DNA from: Ruminococcus flavefaciens
GTDB taxonomy: Bacteria > Bacillota > Clostridia > Oscillospirales > Ruminococcaceae
NCBI GenBank assembly: GCA_902760805.1
Contig: CACWHY010000011.1
Location: 1 to 64,000, forward strand
Direction of reading: 5' to 3'
Length of the DNA stretch: 64,000 nucleotides
Under the pieces are notes generated by a model. The model did no database searches, was not told the DNA's origin, and saw only the letters and a list, made by a program, of their open reading frames with translations. The position numbers and the translations under genes were made by a program. The stretch's first letter is position 1. Each line of letters starts with the position of its first letter. Positions 41,635-49,743 of this stretch are shown one piece after another.

Positions 41635-42822
41635 ATGAAGCTATACCGCAAACTGCTGGCGGCTGCCCTTTCAGCCGCCTTAACAGGGTCATTGGTCGCC
41701 GGACTGCCTGCAAGGGCTGCTCTGGATGCACCGGATCTGAGCTATGCTGCTGAACTTGACAAAACCGCCACCCTTTCCTCAAAGGAGGCTGCCGCTCTGC
41801 TGATCCGTGAGAATTTTAGGGAGCGAAACGCAAGCTTCACTGTCACTGTGGGCTCATCTCTCATCAGCAGCAAAAACGACATCTCAGATATGATCTCAAT
41901 GGCTTTGGCTGAGACCGGAGACCCCCATGAGGGCGACTATCTCCGCTGGACCATCAAGCGCTACAGCTACACTACCACCGCAAATTCCCGAAACGGCACC
42001 ACCAGCGTCGCCTTCACCATCACCTATAACTCCACTGCTCAGCAGGAGGCTCAGGTGGATAAGGAAGTCGACGAGCTGATAAAAAAACTTGACCTGAATG
42101 GGAAGTCGAATTATGAGAAGATCAGCAAGATCTACAGCTATATCGCCGGGAGCGTTACCTATCCCGACAGCATCGAGGATCTTCCCAGAGAGTATTTCTC
42201 AGCCTATGGAGCCCTTGTCAATAACGCCGCTGTCTGTCAGGGCTATGCTCTGCTGCTCTACAGGCTGCTGTCTGAGGCTGATGTTCCGTGCAGGCTCATC
42301 CCCGGTACCGCCAACGGCGGCAACCACGCCTGGAATATCGCCGAGGCAGGCGGAAAATACTACTACCTGGACGTGACCTGGGACTCTACCCTTGGCAACA
42401 GCAAGCCCTGCTACCTTATGCGAGGCACAAGTGATTTCGACTCGCTGCTGCCTCAGTATAGCCATTCAGCCGGTGCTTGGGACCCCAACTCTCCCCTATA
42501 TTCCGACTACTCAGCAAATTTTTTCGCAAGATACCCCATGTCAGAGACCGCCTATGATCCGGCCTCCAGGCTATCCTTCCGCCTTGGAGACCCGGACAGT
42601 GACGGCAAGATCGACTCTACCGACGCATCTGTGATACTTGCTGCCTACGCAAGGCTCTCCACCGGCCAGACCAGCGGTCTGACTGAGCCGTCTAAGGCTG
42701 CGGCTGATGCAAATTCTGACGGTGCTATCGACTCAAACGACGCCTCTCTGATCCTGAGCTATTACGCCTTGACCTCTACAGGCTCATCGCTCAGCCTTGC
42801 GGACTATATAAAAACACTTTAA
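41635..42822 (+). CDS. Secreted transglutaminase-like protein with dockerin
   Basis: This 395-residue protein has a signal peptide (LLAAALSAALTGSLVAG). A transglutaminase-like core follows with Cys in NAAVCQGYALLLYRLL, His in GGNHAWNIAEAGG and Asp in YLDVTWDS. The dockerin has loops DPDSDGKIDSTD and DANSDGAIDSNDAS and a tail (YYALTSTGSSLSLADY) like the LRR-dockerin proteins here. There is no long Thr linker, unlike the paralogue at 7177. SD AAGGAGG precedes the ATG. It is probably co-transcribed with purA. Confidence 0.85.
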   Translation: MKLYRKLLAAALSAALTGSLVAGLPARAALDAPDLSYAAELDKTATLSSKEAAALLIRENFRERNASFTVTVGSSLISSKNDISDMISMALAETGDPHEGDYLRWTIKRYSYTTTANSRNGTTSVAFTITYNSTAQQEAQVDKEVDELIKKLDLNGKSNYEKISKIYSYIAGSVTYPDSIEDLPREYFSAYGALVNNAAVCQGYALLLYRLLSEADVPCRLIPGTANGGNHAWNIAEAGGKYYYLDVTWDSTLGNSKPCYLMRGTSDFDSLLPQYSHSAGAWDPNSPLYSDYSANFFARYPMSETAYDPASRLSFRLGDPDSDGKIDSTDASVILAAYARLSTGQTSGLTEPSKAAADANSDGAIDSNDASLILSYYALTSTGSSLSLADYIKTL

Positions 42823-42834
42823 TGAGGTGAACAC

Positions 42835-43953
42835 ATGAACGACGAGAACAATTTCGGCTCCGGCCTCGACGAGATCGAGTACACCGCTCCGCCGAAAAAA
42901 GACGGTCCGGAGGGAGTAGCCGCTCCCGTGCTGGACGACATAGACTACGTTCCCCCTTCGGCTAAGAAGGGCGGCCCCACCGGAGTTTCCGCTCCTGTGC
43001 TGGACGACATGGACACTTATACCCCTCAGAGCGAGAAAAAAGGCGCTCCTACGGGAGTTTCCGCACCTGTTCTTGACGACGGAGACCAGACATTCAGCTC
43101 AGCTCCCAAGAAGCTGATCCTCTCCGATGAGGAGATCATCGCCGGACTTACTCCTGAGCAGGCTCAGGTCTTCGCAACTCTCCCTGAGGACAAAAAGCAG
43201 CAGATCCTTGATATGAGAAGAGCTCAGCTTGGCGCCGAGGCTCCTGCTCCGGCAGTTACTGCTCCTGTTTTGGACGAGGACAACTACACTCCCCCTCCGA
43301 AGAAGGAAGAGCCCCCCGCAGAGCCTGCTGCTCCTGTGACTGCACCTGTGCTGGACGACGAGCCTGAGGCTCCAAAGTACGTTTCTAAGTACCAGGACGA
43401 GGACCTGGAAAAAATCAAGGCCGAGGCTAAGAAAAAGGCCGTTTCCTCAGCTCTTACCTCCAACCAGAAGGACTCTAAGGAGAGCCTGCGCATGATGCTG
43501 GAGCTGAAAGAAGAGCGTATGGCTGAGCTGGCCAAGAAGGGCTTCGTGATCACGATCGTGCTGGCTGTGATCGGTATCCTGGCAGCCGCCGCATTCTACT
43601 TCCTGTACTCCGGCTCACTGGGCATGGAATACAAGGACGACCTGGGCGGCATCAGCAAGTTCATCCAGAATTCCTCACTTTACATCGCTATCGCCATTGC
43701 AGTTTGCTCGGTGCTCCTGATCACCGGCGTGGGCTTCTTCAAGTCCATCACCTCTCTAGTGCTGCTTTTAGCAGGTATAGCTCAGATCTTCCCGGGTCTG
43801 CCAATGCTTCCTCAGCACGAGGGCGGCATCGCTAAGGCCGGTCTGTTCTACGGAGTGGCTCTGGTGGGAACTGTGGCTGTTTTCGTCACTCTCTCAGCAA
43901 GCGAGGCTGTTGGTCAGTATTTCAAAAAGAAAAAGCCCAGTAATTACGACTGA
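42835..43953 (+). CDS. Membrane protein with APVLDD repeats
   Basis: This 372-residue protein has a long cytoplasmic N-terminal half with five copies of an APVLDD/APVLDE motif, mostly preceded by GV or VT and spaced by Lys/Pro-rich linkers. A charged coiled-coil-like segment follows (about residues 180-235), then four membrane helices. The motif copies are regularly built, suggesting a repeated docking site for a partner. The family is not recognised. It starts 12 nt after the transglutaminase-dockerin stop with SD GAGGTG. Confidence 0.7.
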   Translation: MNDENNFGSGLDEIEYTAPPKKDGPEGVAAPVLDDIDYVPPSAKKGGPTGVSAPVLDDMDTYTPQSEKKGAPTGVSAPVLDDGDQTFSSAPKKLILSDEEIIAGLTPEQAQVFATLPEDKKQQILDMRRAQLGAEAPAPAVTAPVLDEDNYTPPPKKEEPPAEPAAPVTAPVLDDEPEAPKYVSKYQDEDLEKIKAEAKKKAVSSALTSNQKDSKESLRMMLELKEERMAELAKKGFVITIVLAVIGILAAAAFYFLYSGSLGMEYKDDLGGISKFIQNSSLYIAIAIAVCSVLLITGVGFFKSITSLVLLLAGIAQIFPGLPMLPQHEGGIAKAGLFYGVALVGTVAVFVTLSASEAVGQYFKKKKPSNYD

Positions 43954-43958
43954 GCATA

Positions 43959-43990
43959 AAAAGATCCCCCACAACGGGGATCTTTTCTTT
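43959..43990 (+). terminator. Intrinsic terminator of purA operon
   Basis: AAAAGATCCCC pairs with GGGGATCTTTT around a short loop, followed by CTTTTTT. Confidence 0.85.
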
Positions 43991-44008
43991 TTTATGTGAG
44001 AATTCCTG

Positions 44009-44037
44009 TTGACAAAACTCCCCCGGTGTATTAAAAT
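44009..44037 (+). promoter_or_regulatory. Promoter of Phd-like gene
   Basis: TTGACA (44009-44014), a 17-bp spacer and TAAAAT (44032-44037). A TATAAT overlaps at 44037-44042 but is too far from the -35. Confidence 0.6.
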
Positions 44038-44075
44038 ATAATCAGAAAGAATCGTGCCGAAAGGAGCCACCTGTT

Positions 44076-44342
44076 ATGATGACGATAAAATTCGAGGATT
44101 TTTGCAACAACTATGACCTGTTCGTCAAGCTCTGCGAGATGACCAGCGAGCCCATGAAGATCTCAAAAAACGGCCGCACTGACCTTGTGGTGATCAGCGC
44201 CGAGGCCTATGAGCGGAGAAAGAAAATGCTTGACCTGCGTGAGAAGCTCCTGCGGGTCAGCGACGATGAGCCCTTCGGAGACCGAGGCATCTCCCTGGAA
44301 GAGCTTGGCAGGTACCTCACAGAGATCGAAAGCGGCAAATAA
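44076..44342 (+). CDS. Phd/YefM-like antitoxin, orphan
   Basis: This 88-residue protein resembles prevent-host-death antitoxins (MKISKNGRTDLVVISAEAYE is the core DNA-binding fold signature). Such proteins neutralise a toxin and repress their own operon. No toxin gene lies next to it on either strand; the next gene is pspA, with its own promoter. It may be a solitary regulator or act on a toxin elsewhere. AAAGGAG lies 9 nt before the ATG. Confidence 0.75.
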   Translation: MMTIKFEDFCNNYDLFVKLCEMTSEPMKISKNGRTDLVVISAEAYERRKKMLDLREKLLRVSDDEPFGDRGISLEELGRYLTEIESGK

Positions 44343-44387
44343 TATTTGACAGATCGATGAAAAATTGGTGAAATGACAAAAAAATCC

Positions 44388-44416
44388 TTGACAACTCACC
44401 GGGAATATTCTATAAT
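44388..44416 (+). promoter_or_regulatory. Consensus promoter of pspA operon
   Basis: TTGACA (44388-44393), a 17-bp spacer and TATAAT (44411-44416) match consensus. A GACGGTG/CACCGTC hairpin (44426-44446) follows in the leader. Confidence 0.88.
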
Positions 44417-44484
44417 TATTCTAGTGACGGTGCAGGGGTCACCGTCCAAGATATCTTTTCATTACCATGAAGGAGGATTTTAAA

Positions 44485-45192
44485 ATGGGTGTATTTCGTA
44501 GATTAAGCGATCTGCTCAAGTCAAATGTCAATGACCTTATCGACAGAGCTGAGGATCCTGAGAAGATGGTCAAGCAGATCATCATTGATATGCAGAAGGA
44601 GCTGACTAAGGCTACTCAGAATTACGGAAAGGCTAAGGCCAGTGAGCGCCTTGCTGAGAAGAAGTATGAGGACGCTAAGAAGGTATCTCTCAATTGGGAG
44701 TCAAAGGCTAAGGCTGCTCTGGCTGCCGGCGACGAGGCTCTTGCTAAGCAGGCTCTTGCCAGAAAGGTAAAGGCTGACGAGGACGTTGAGAGCTACAAGG
44801 AGATGTATGAGTCTATCTCTGACCAGACCGAGGCTATCGGTGATCAGGTAGAGGTGCTCAAGGCTAAGCTGGATGAGGCTAAGAGCCGTCAGGCTATGCT
44901 CATCGCTCGCTCTCAGATGGCTGATACTAAGAAGCAGCTCGCTCAGGCAGCCGGCGGCTTCGACGGCAATTCCGCTATGGAGAAGTTCGACCGTATGGAA
45001 GAGAAGATCCAGCGCAAGGAGGCTGAGGCTGACGCTTTCAATGAGATCGCCGGTAATGCTTCTGTAGACCCGGAGCTTGAGGATTCATTCGCTAAGATCG
45101 AGTCCGACGCTAAGGTAGATGCTGAGCTTGCTAGACTTATCGCTGAAATGAACGGCGGCGAGGCTGCTCCTGCTGCTGAGGACGCTGAATAA
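44485..45192 (+). CDS. pspA: PspA/IM30 family membrane-stress protein
   Basis: This 235-residue, almost wholly helical coiled-coil protein starts MGVFRRLSDLLKSNVNDLID, with the amphipathic N-terminal helix of PspA/IM30. These proteins form ESCRT-III-like assemblies on damaged membranes. ATG 44485 follows AAGGAGG by 8 nt. The C terminus is Ala/Glu-rich. A small membrane protein gene follows 21 nt later, and a YhfC-type protease comes after a terminator. Confidence 0.9.
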   Translation: MGVFRRLSDLLKSNVNDLIDRAEDPEKMVKQIIIDMQKELTKATQNYGKAKASERLAEKKYEDAKKVSLNWESKAKAALAAGDEALAKQALARKVKADEDVESYKEMYESISDQTEAIGDQVEVLKAKLDEAKSRQAMLIARSQMADTKKQLAQAAGGFDGNSAMEKFDRMEEKIQRKEAEADAFNEIAGNASVDPELEDSFAKIESDAKVDAELARLIAEMNGGEAAPAAEDAE

Positions 45193-45213
45193 TTAAAGTC
45201 TGAAGGAATTTTT

Positions 45214-45384
45214 ATGAGCAAAAAAAAAGATGATATCACTCCCGACAATGTTCTGAATATGTTCCTCCCTATCATGGGAGCGCTGTTCATCGCAATTTCG
45301 TCTATCCTCTACATTCTCTATAAAAGCTGGAGCAACAAGCTCTACTTTGAGAAGTGGAAGGATTACGACGACTGCGGGATCTGA
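45214..45384 (+). CDS. Small single-helix membrane protein
   Basis: This 56-residue protein has a charged N terminus (MSKKKDDITPDN), one membrane helix (FLPIMGALFIAISSILYILY) and a C-terminal tail rich in Trp, Lys and Asp. SD AAGGAA is 6 nt before the ATG. Its place right behind pspA suggests a membrane partner for PspA, an inference from position. Confidence 0.65.
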   Translation: MSKKKDDITPDNVLNMFLPIMGALFIAISSILYILYKSWSNKLYFEKWKDYDDCGI

Positions 45385-45397
45385 AATATCAACAATG

Positions 45398-45426
45398 GCG
45401 GCAGGATAACTGCCGCTTTTTGTTTG
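45398..45426 (+). terminator. Terminator/attenuator before the YhfC gene
   Basis: GCGGCAG (45398-45404) pairs with CTGCCGC (45410-45416), followed by TTTTTGTTTG. The SD of the next gene begins a few bases later and no separate promoter is seen. Confidence 0.75.
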
Positions 45427-45436
45427 TGGAGGTGCT

Positions 45437-46180
45437 ATGGAAGATACTATCAGGATCCCGGGAATGGCCATTTTCGCCCTGATCTTGGAGTCAGTGCCAA
45501 GGATCGTGCTGCCGTTCCTGCTGCTGTATTTCTGGCGGAAGAAAACCTCAGCGCCCATGAAGCCTGCTCTCATAGGAGCGGCTGTATTCATGGTGGTCAT
45601 ACCGGCGAAGAACCTTCTTATGAAGTCCTTCGGCCTGGAGGACACACCGTGGATCTACTACATACTGTCGGCTTCGCTGGCAGGAGTTTTCGAGGAATGT
45701 GGGCGGTATTTCGCCTTTTCAAAGCTGCTCTCTGACAGCGACGACCGCAAGCACTCGATCACATACGGTATCGGCCACGGCGCCGTAGAGTGCGTGATCT
45801 CGGGCTATCTCAGTTTTCAACAGCTTATCGTTGCACTGTGGATAAACGGCGGCGGAAAGGACAAGTCTGCGGAGATGCTTGCTGACTCTCACCCCTTTGT
45901 GTCGGTGTTCTTTTTCCTCTCAAGCGCCGAAACGCTTATTTCCCACATTGCACTGTCAGTGATCGTATTCGCCGCAGTCCACAAGGTGGACGGGAAGAAG
46001 TTCCTCATAGGAGCGATCGGCGCCCACGCCATTCTCGATATGTGCATGGCTTTCATGTACATGGGGAAGCTGGAGCCCTTGGAGCTCTTCCTGCTGGAGA
46101 TCCCCATGGCCGTAGTGCTGGTGATCGCTGCAAGGGCGATCTACCGGGATCTGTACAGCTGCGACGACATTTACGAATAA
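45437..46180 (+). CDS. YhfC-family intramembrane protease
   Basis: This 247-residue protein has seven or eight predicted membrane helices. It carries the YhfC-type glutamic/metalloprotease-like motifs GVFEECGRYF, YGIGHGAVECV and GAHAILDMC. Related proteins include PrsW. The substrate is unknown. SD TGGAGGTG precedes the ATG. Expression would rely on readthrough of the upstream terminator, so it may be made at low level with PspA. Confidence 0.8.
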   Translation: MEDTIRIPGMAIFALILESVPRIVLPFLLLYFWRKKTSAPMKPALIGAAVFMVVIPAKNLLMKSFGLEDTPWIYYILSASLAGVFEECGRYFAFSKLLSDSDDRKHSITYGIGHGAVECVISGYLSFQQLIVALWINGGGKDKSAEMLADSHPFVSVFFFLSSAETLISHIALSVIVFAAVHKVDGKKFLIGAIGAHAILDMCMAFMYMGKLEPLELFLLEIPMAVVLVIAARAIYRDLYSCDDIYE

Positions 46181-46184
46181 ACAA

Positions 46185-46217
46185 ACCGCCCAGTGGAGCT
46201 CACCGGGCGGTATTTTT
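46185..46217. terminator. Bidirectional terminator
   Basis: ACCGCCC-A-GTG pairs with CAC-C-GGGCGGT, flanked by T-rich tracts in both directions, between the convergent YhfC and CotH genes. Confidence 0.85.
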
Positions 46218-48950
46218 TTACTTTTTAAGAGGAAGATCCTCCTGCTTCACCAGCTTGGCATCTACCTGCTGGATCACAAGTGCGTCAATTCCGGAAAGTC
46301 CGTCCTTTCCGTCAACATCGGCCTGCTTTGCACCCTTTTCTGTAAGGGGATATTTTGCGGGAAGTGCCACGTTTTGCAGGATCGCTACTGCGTCCTGGAG
46401 GTCCACCTTGCCGTCTTCAGTGGCGTCGCCATAGAACAGCTTCTCCTCAGGATCAGTGGGCTGAGGCTCAGTTGTCTCAGGCTCAGTGGGATCCTCGCCG
46501 GCCTCGTAAACAGCAGTGAGAGTCACTTCACTGTCAGCCTTGAACTGGATCACAGGTGTGTTCAGAGTTGTGCTCAGAACCGATCCGCCGCTGACCTCCC
46601 AGTGGTCGAAGCGGTAGCCTTCCTTGGCAGAGGCCTCGGCCTCCATGGTGTAGTCGGAGTGATACTTGCCTGTCCAGGTGGAAAGGCTGTCGTCCAGAGC
46701 AATGGTATTCAGCCGCAAACTGCCCTTTGTGCCGTCGTTGTTCACGGTGACTGAGCTGAGCTGCTGGCTCAGATCCAGGTGCTGCTTGAGCTGTCCTTCT
46801 GAGATCTCATAGCGGCGCTCATAGAACTCGGTGATCGTGTTGTACTCCTTCTGGAATTTATCGGTGCCCATGCTGCCGCTGAGGCTGTCGGAGTAAAATC
46901 TCTCATAGGTGTCCAGGATCTGCTGGCGGTATTTATCCTTGAAATAGCCGATCATCTCGGAGGTCTTCTTGGTGTCCATGTTGTAGTTTGCGATGTCCAT
47001 GTAGGTACGGGCGAAGTCCAGACGGAACTGGTCGTCCTTCAGAAGAGTGATGAACATCCGGCTGAGATCATCGGTATTTCGGCTTATCCTGCCGATCTGG
47101 TCGAAGTTCACGCTCTTGGTCTCGCTGCCGTAGAGCCCCTGTCCGCTCTCAGTGTCGAAGAGGAACATCCTCCAGCGTCCGTCGGCGTACTCAGAGCTCT
47201 CATCGGGAGCATTCGTGCGCCATACAGCCACGTTGTTGCCCGGCCAGTCGTCATTTCCCCAGTAGATCTGGGCTGCGAAATAGTCCAGATAGCTCCGCAT
47301 ATCGATCTTCTCGGAGAGCTGGCTGTAGGTGATGCCGCCGTTGGCTGCGCTCTGGATCAGAGCATTCCACTCCTCCAGATCCTTGTCAGTTCCCTCCTCA
47401 AGCTCGCCGTTTTTGATCAGAGCGACATCGCTCTTCTTGATGCCGAAGTGGTCGTCTATGAAGTCGTCGCTGACCTTCTCGGTGAGCTGATAGATCCCCC
47501 AAAATTCGCCGTCTATGAAGAGTATGCACTCGTCGTTTGCCTGAGTAGCCATGGCTCTTCCACGGATAAGGCGCTGGTTTATGCTGTCACGGAAGTAGGC
47601 GTTGCCCACGTCATTTCCGCCGTTTCTGATAACGATCGAGGAGAACTTCTTCAGGGCCTTGCCGTTTTTCTCCTTGACAGCGCTTCCCGAGAAAAAGTCG
47701 AAATCCAGCACATCGTTGCCGTAATCGGCTCTTGCGTAGATGTTGAAGCTCTTCTGAGGAGCGCTTCTTGTAGCGGCGCCCTTTATGCGTATGCCAACGT
47801 TCTGGTCAACTGCCAAAGTTCCGCTGTCGAAGACCTGCATGGAAGCCTCACGCTCCCATTCTCGGCCCTTCTGAGTGTAGTTGGCAGCCATTTTCCACGG
47901 CTCCATCATTCCCCAGCCGAAGCCTCCCCAAGGACCGCCCCAGGGATCCTGCGGGCCGCCGGGCTGAGTGCCGTTCTCCTCATCGAAGACCTTGCCCTTG
48001 CAGTAGATACCGGTCTCGTAGTTGAACAGGTTCTCCGGGTCAGTGACCAGCGAGATCACCTTCATTTCCTTATAGTAGCCGCTATTGGTCTTTCCGATGA
48101 AGTATGTCTTGGTCACAGGTGCGCTGACTCTGCCCTGAGAGTCCACCGCAACTGCCCTTATGATGGCGGCCTTATCCACAGGCTTTGTGGGAGCAGCCAC
48201 GTTCTGGGCGCTTATGTCAGTTCTTGCGCTGAGCACGTTGGGAGTATCGCTCATGTCGTCAACAGTGATAGCGCCATCGTATTTCTTCGACTCAGCCGTA
48301 GGGTCAGAGCCGTCTGTGGTGTAGTAAACTGTGCAGCCCTCCGGAGCTGTGATAGTCAGCTGGAAGGAGCTTCCGTAGAAGCCGCTCTCCTGCGAAAATT
48401 CCGGCAGACGTACTGCATCGCTGCCCTCGGGAGCTGCGTTGGCATTTCCGGGAGTGCAGGCCATAACGTAGTATTCGCCGCTTCCGTCGGGGTACTGTCC
48501 GTAGGCGGTATCAGAGACAAGCGCTCCAAAGGTGATAGTATCTGCAACAGTGCCGTCAGGAGCTGTGAGAGTGATAGTCTCGCCGGAAGCAGACATTCCA
48601 AAGGGCGCGATCGACGGATCGGTCTCAGCGGCAGTTGAGTCGCAGTAGATCAAAAATCTTCCGCCGGCAGCAATCGTAGTTCCTGCCGGGATAGTGAAGC
48701 GGAAGGGTTTTGTTGCCTTGTCAGAAAGGCCGTAGCCGCCCAGGTCGATCGCAGAGCCGGTAGGATTTATCAGCTCGACGTAATCGTAAAGTCCGCCGTC
48801 CGGTGCAGGCATAGTGGTGTTCTTGGAGCAGACCTCGTTGATGGAAAGGCCTCCTGCGGCGTTTGCCTGCGGAATTCCGGGCAGACACCCTGCCAGCATA
48901 CCAAGGCAGAGGATCCCAGCGGCAGTTTTTCTTGCAAGTGATCTTCTCAT
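46218..48950 (-). CDS. Secreted CotH-kinase-like protein with lamin-tail and dockerin domains
   Basis: This 910-residue protein starts with a signal peptide, possibly lipoprotein-like (CLGMLAGCLP). It has a lamin-tail domain (SINEVCSKN, YDYVELINPTG), a chitobiase-like beta domain (CTVYYTTDGSDP), and a CotH kinase-like domain (RIKGAATRSAPQKSFNIYA, GEFWGIYQLTEKV, WRMFLFDTESGQGLY). A beta-grasp repeat (GYRFDHWEVSGG) and a dockerin (DATEDGKVDLQDAVAILQ, GLSGIDALVIQQVDAK) follow. CotH domains are atypical protein kinases of spore coats; the role in a cellulosome is unknown. A Gly/Trp/Pro-rich insert (PWGGPWGGFGWG) interrupts the kinase domain. Confidence 0.87.
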   Translation of the reverse strand: MRRSLARKTAAGILCLGMLAGCLPGIPQANAAGGLSINEVCSKNTTMPAPDGGLYDYVELINPTGSAIDLGGYGLSDKATKPFRFTIPAGTTIAAGGRFLIYCDSTAAETDPSIAPFGMSASGETITLTAPDGTVADTITFGALVSDTAYGQYPDGSGEYYVMACTPGNANAAPEGSDAVRLPEFSQESGFYGSSFQLTITAPEGCTVYYTTDGSDPTAESKKYDGAITVDDMSDTPNVLSARTDISAQNVAAPTKPVDKAAIIRAVAVDSQGRVSAPVTKTYFIGKTNSGYYKEMKVISLVTDPENLFNYETGIYCKGKVFDEENGTQPGGPQDPWGGPWGGFGWGMMEPWKMAANYTQKGREWEREASMQVFDSGTLAVDQNVGIRIKGAATRSAPQKSFNIYARADYGNDVLDFDFFSGSAVKEKNGKALKKFSSIVIRNGGNDVGNAYFRDSINQRLIRGRAMATQANDECILFIDGEFWGIYQLTEKVSDDFIDDHFGIKKSDVALIKNGELEEGTDKDLEEWNALIQSAANGGITYSQLSEKIDMRSYLDYFAAQIYWGNDDWPGNNVAVWRTNAPDESSEYADGRWRMFLFDTESGQGLYGSETKSVNFDQIGRISRNTDDLSRMFITLLKDDQFRLDFARTYMDIANYNMDTKKTSEMIGYFKDKYRQQILDTYERFYSDSLSGSMGTDKFQKEYNTITEFYERRYEISEGQLKQHLDLSQQLSSVTVNNDGTKGSLRLNTIALDDSLSTWTGKYHSDYTMEAEASAKEGYRFDHWEVSGGSVLSTTLNTPVIQFKADSEVTLTAVYEAGEDPTEPETTEPQPTDPEEKLFYGDATEDGKVDLQDAVAILQNVALPAKYPLTEKGAKQADVDGKDGLSGIDALVIQQVDAKLVKQEDLPLKK

Positions 48951-49025
48951 AGTTTCATTTCCTCCATTTTGGAAATAGATTTTCCCCTTCGCTGCGGTGT
49001 ATATGTCTGTTCCGCATACAAGTGA

Positions 49026-49054
49026 ATTATATCTCTTTCACCAAAAAATGTCAA
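49026..49054 (-). promoter_or_regulatory. Promoter of CotH-dockerin gene
   Basis: On the minus strand TTGACA, a 17-bp spacer and TATAAT (49031-49026) match consensus. Confidence 0.85.
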
Positions 49055-49179
49055 CTATTTGCAGTAATATTCCGCAAAATTTGGGCAGAAATGAGCAATT
49101 TAGCTTATTATCATGCAAAAAAGCGGGGAGGGCGCTCTCGGGCTCCCGGCGGTTTGGACAACATATGGAGAAAACAACA

Positions 49180-49205
49180 CGGGCGGATATTATCCGCCCC
49201 TACAC
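49180..49205 (+). repeat. Palindromic interspersed repeat, copy 1
   Basis: GGGCGGAT-ATT-ATCCGCCC followed by CCTACA. It shares architecture and the CCCCTAC tag with the copies at 55324-55493. Confidence 0.6.
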
Positions 49206-49255
49206 GGTGTTTCCGGAAACATCGGCCCAAAGGCCATCGAATATAAATATAATTG

Positions 49256-49304
49256 TTGACATCGGGGCGGAGGCGTGGTATAATTGAATTTGATGATCAT
49301 TTTC
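49256..49304 (+). promoter_or_regulatory. Promoter of zinc regulon with possible operator
   Basis: TTGACA (49256-49261), a 17-bp spacer and TGG-TATAAT (49279-49284) are followed at about 49289-49300 by an ATGATCAT-centred partial palindrome that may be the binding site of the Fur-family product. Confidence 0.65.
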
Positions 49305-49320
49305 ATTTTTGGAGGACATA

Positions 49321-49743
49321 ATGAAACGAGACTCTGGTTATAATACTAAACAAAAGGAAATGCTGCTGGATTTCCTTATGACAAATCGCTCACGCCATAC
49401 GAATGTGGCCGAGATCGGCGCTTTTCTGGCCTCTGAGGGCAAGCCCCTCGGCACAGCCACTATCTACCGTCAGCTGGACAAGCTGGTGGAGCGTGGCGTT
49501 GTGCGGAAGTACAGCTTCGACGGCAAGACCGGCGCCTGCTATCAGTACGTCGAGGACTCTGACTCCTGCCGGGAGCACTTCCACCTGAAATGCCTGTCCT
49601 GCGGCCGTCTGATCCATTTGGACTGCCAGCACCTCATGGGCATAAATCAGCACATCGCTCAGCACCACGGCTTCCACATCGACCCCGTACAGACTGTTTT
49701 CTACGGAAAATGCGCCGATTGTGCCGAAAAGGAGGAGCCATGA
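49321..49743 (+). CDS. Fur-family regulator, probably zinc-responsive (Zur-like)
   Basis: This 140-residue Fur-family protein has a winged helix (IYRQLDKLVERGVVRKY), the metal-sensing HFHLKCLSCG region and a second CX2C (CADC), giving a structural zinc site. It is followed directly by znuACB, so zinc is the likely signal. ATG 49321 follows GGAGG by 7-8 nt. Its stop overlaps the znuA start (ATGA). Confidence 0.88.
   Translation: MKRDSGYNTKQKEMLLDFLMTNRSRHTNVAEIGAFLASEGKPLGTATIYRQLDKLVERGVVRKYSFDGKTGACYQYVEDSDSCREHFHLKCLSCGRLIHLDCQHLMGINQHIAQHHGFHIDPVQTVFYGKCADCAEKEEP

Larger units (their letters stand above)
48951..49320. other. Divergent region between CotH and zinc-regulator genes
   Basis: The region contains the CotH promoter (49026-49054), one copy of a palindromic repeat with a CCCCTACA tail (49180-49205), the zur-like promoter (49256-49284) and a possible Fur-type operator. 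No gene is seen. Confidence 0.6.

Noticed and set aside
47448-48638. Plus-strand frame of 396 codons opposite the CotH gene
   Set aside because: It lies wholly inside a well-supported gene on the other strand and has no domain or ribosome site.
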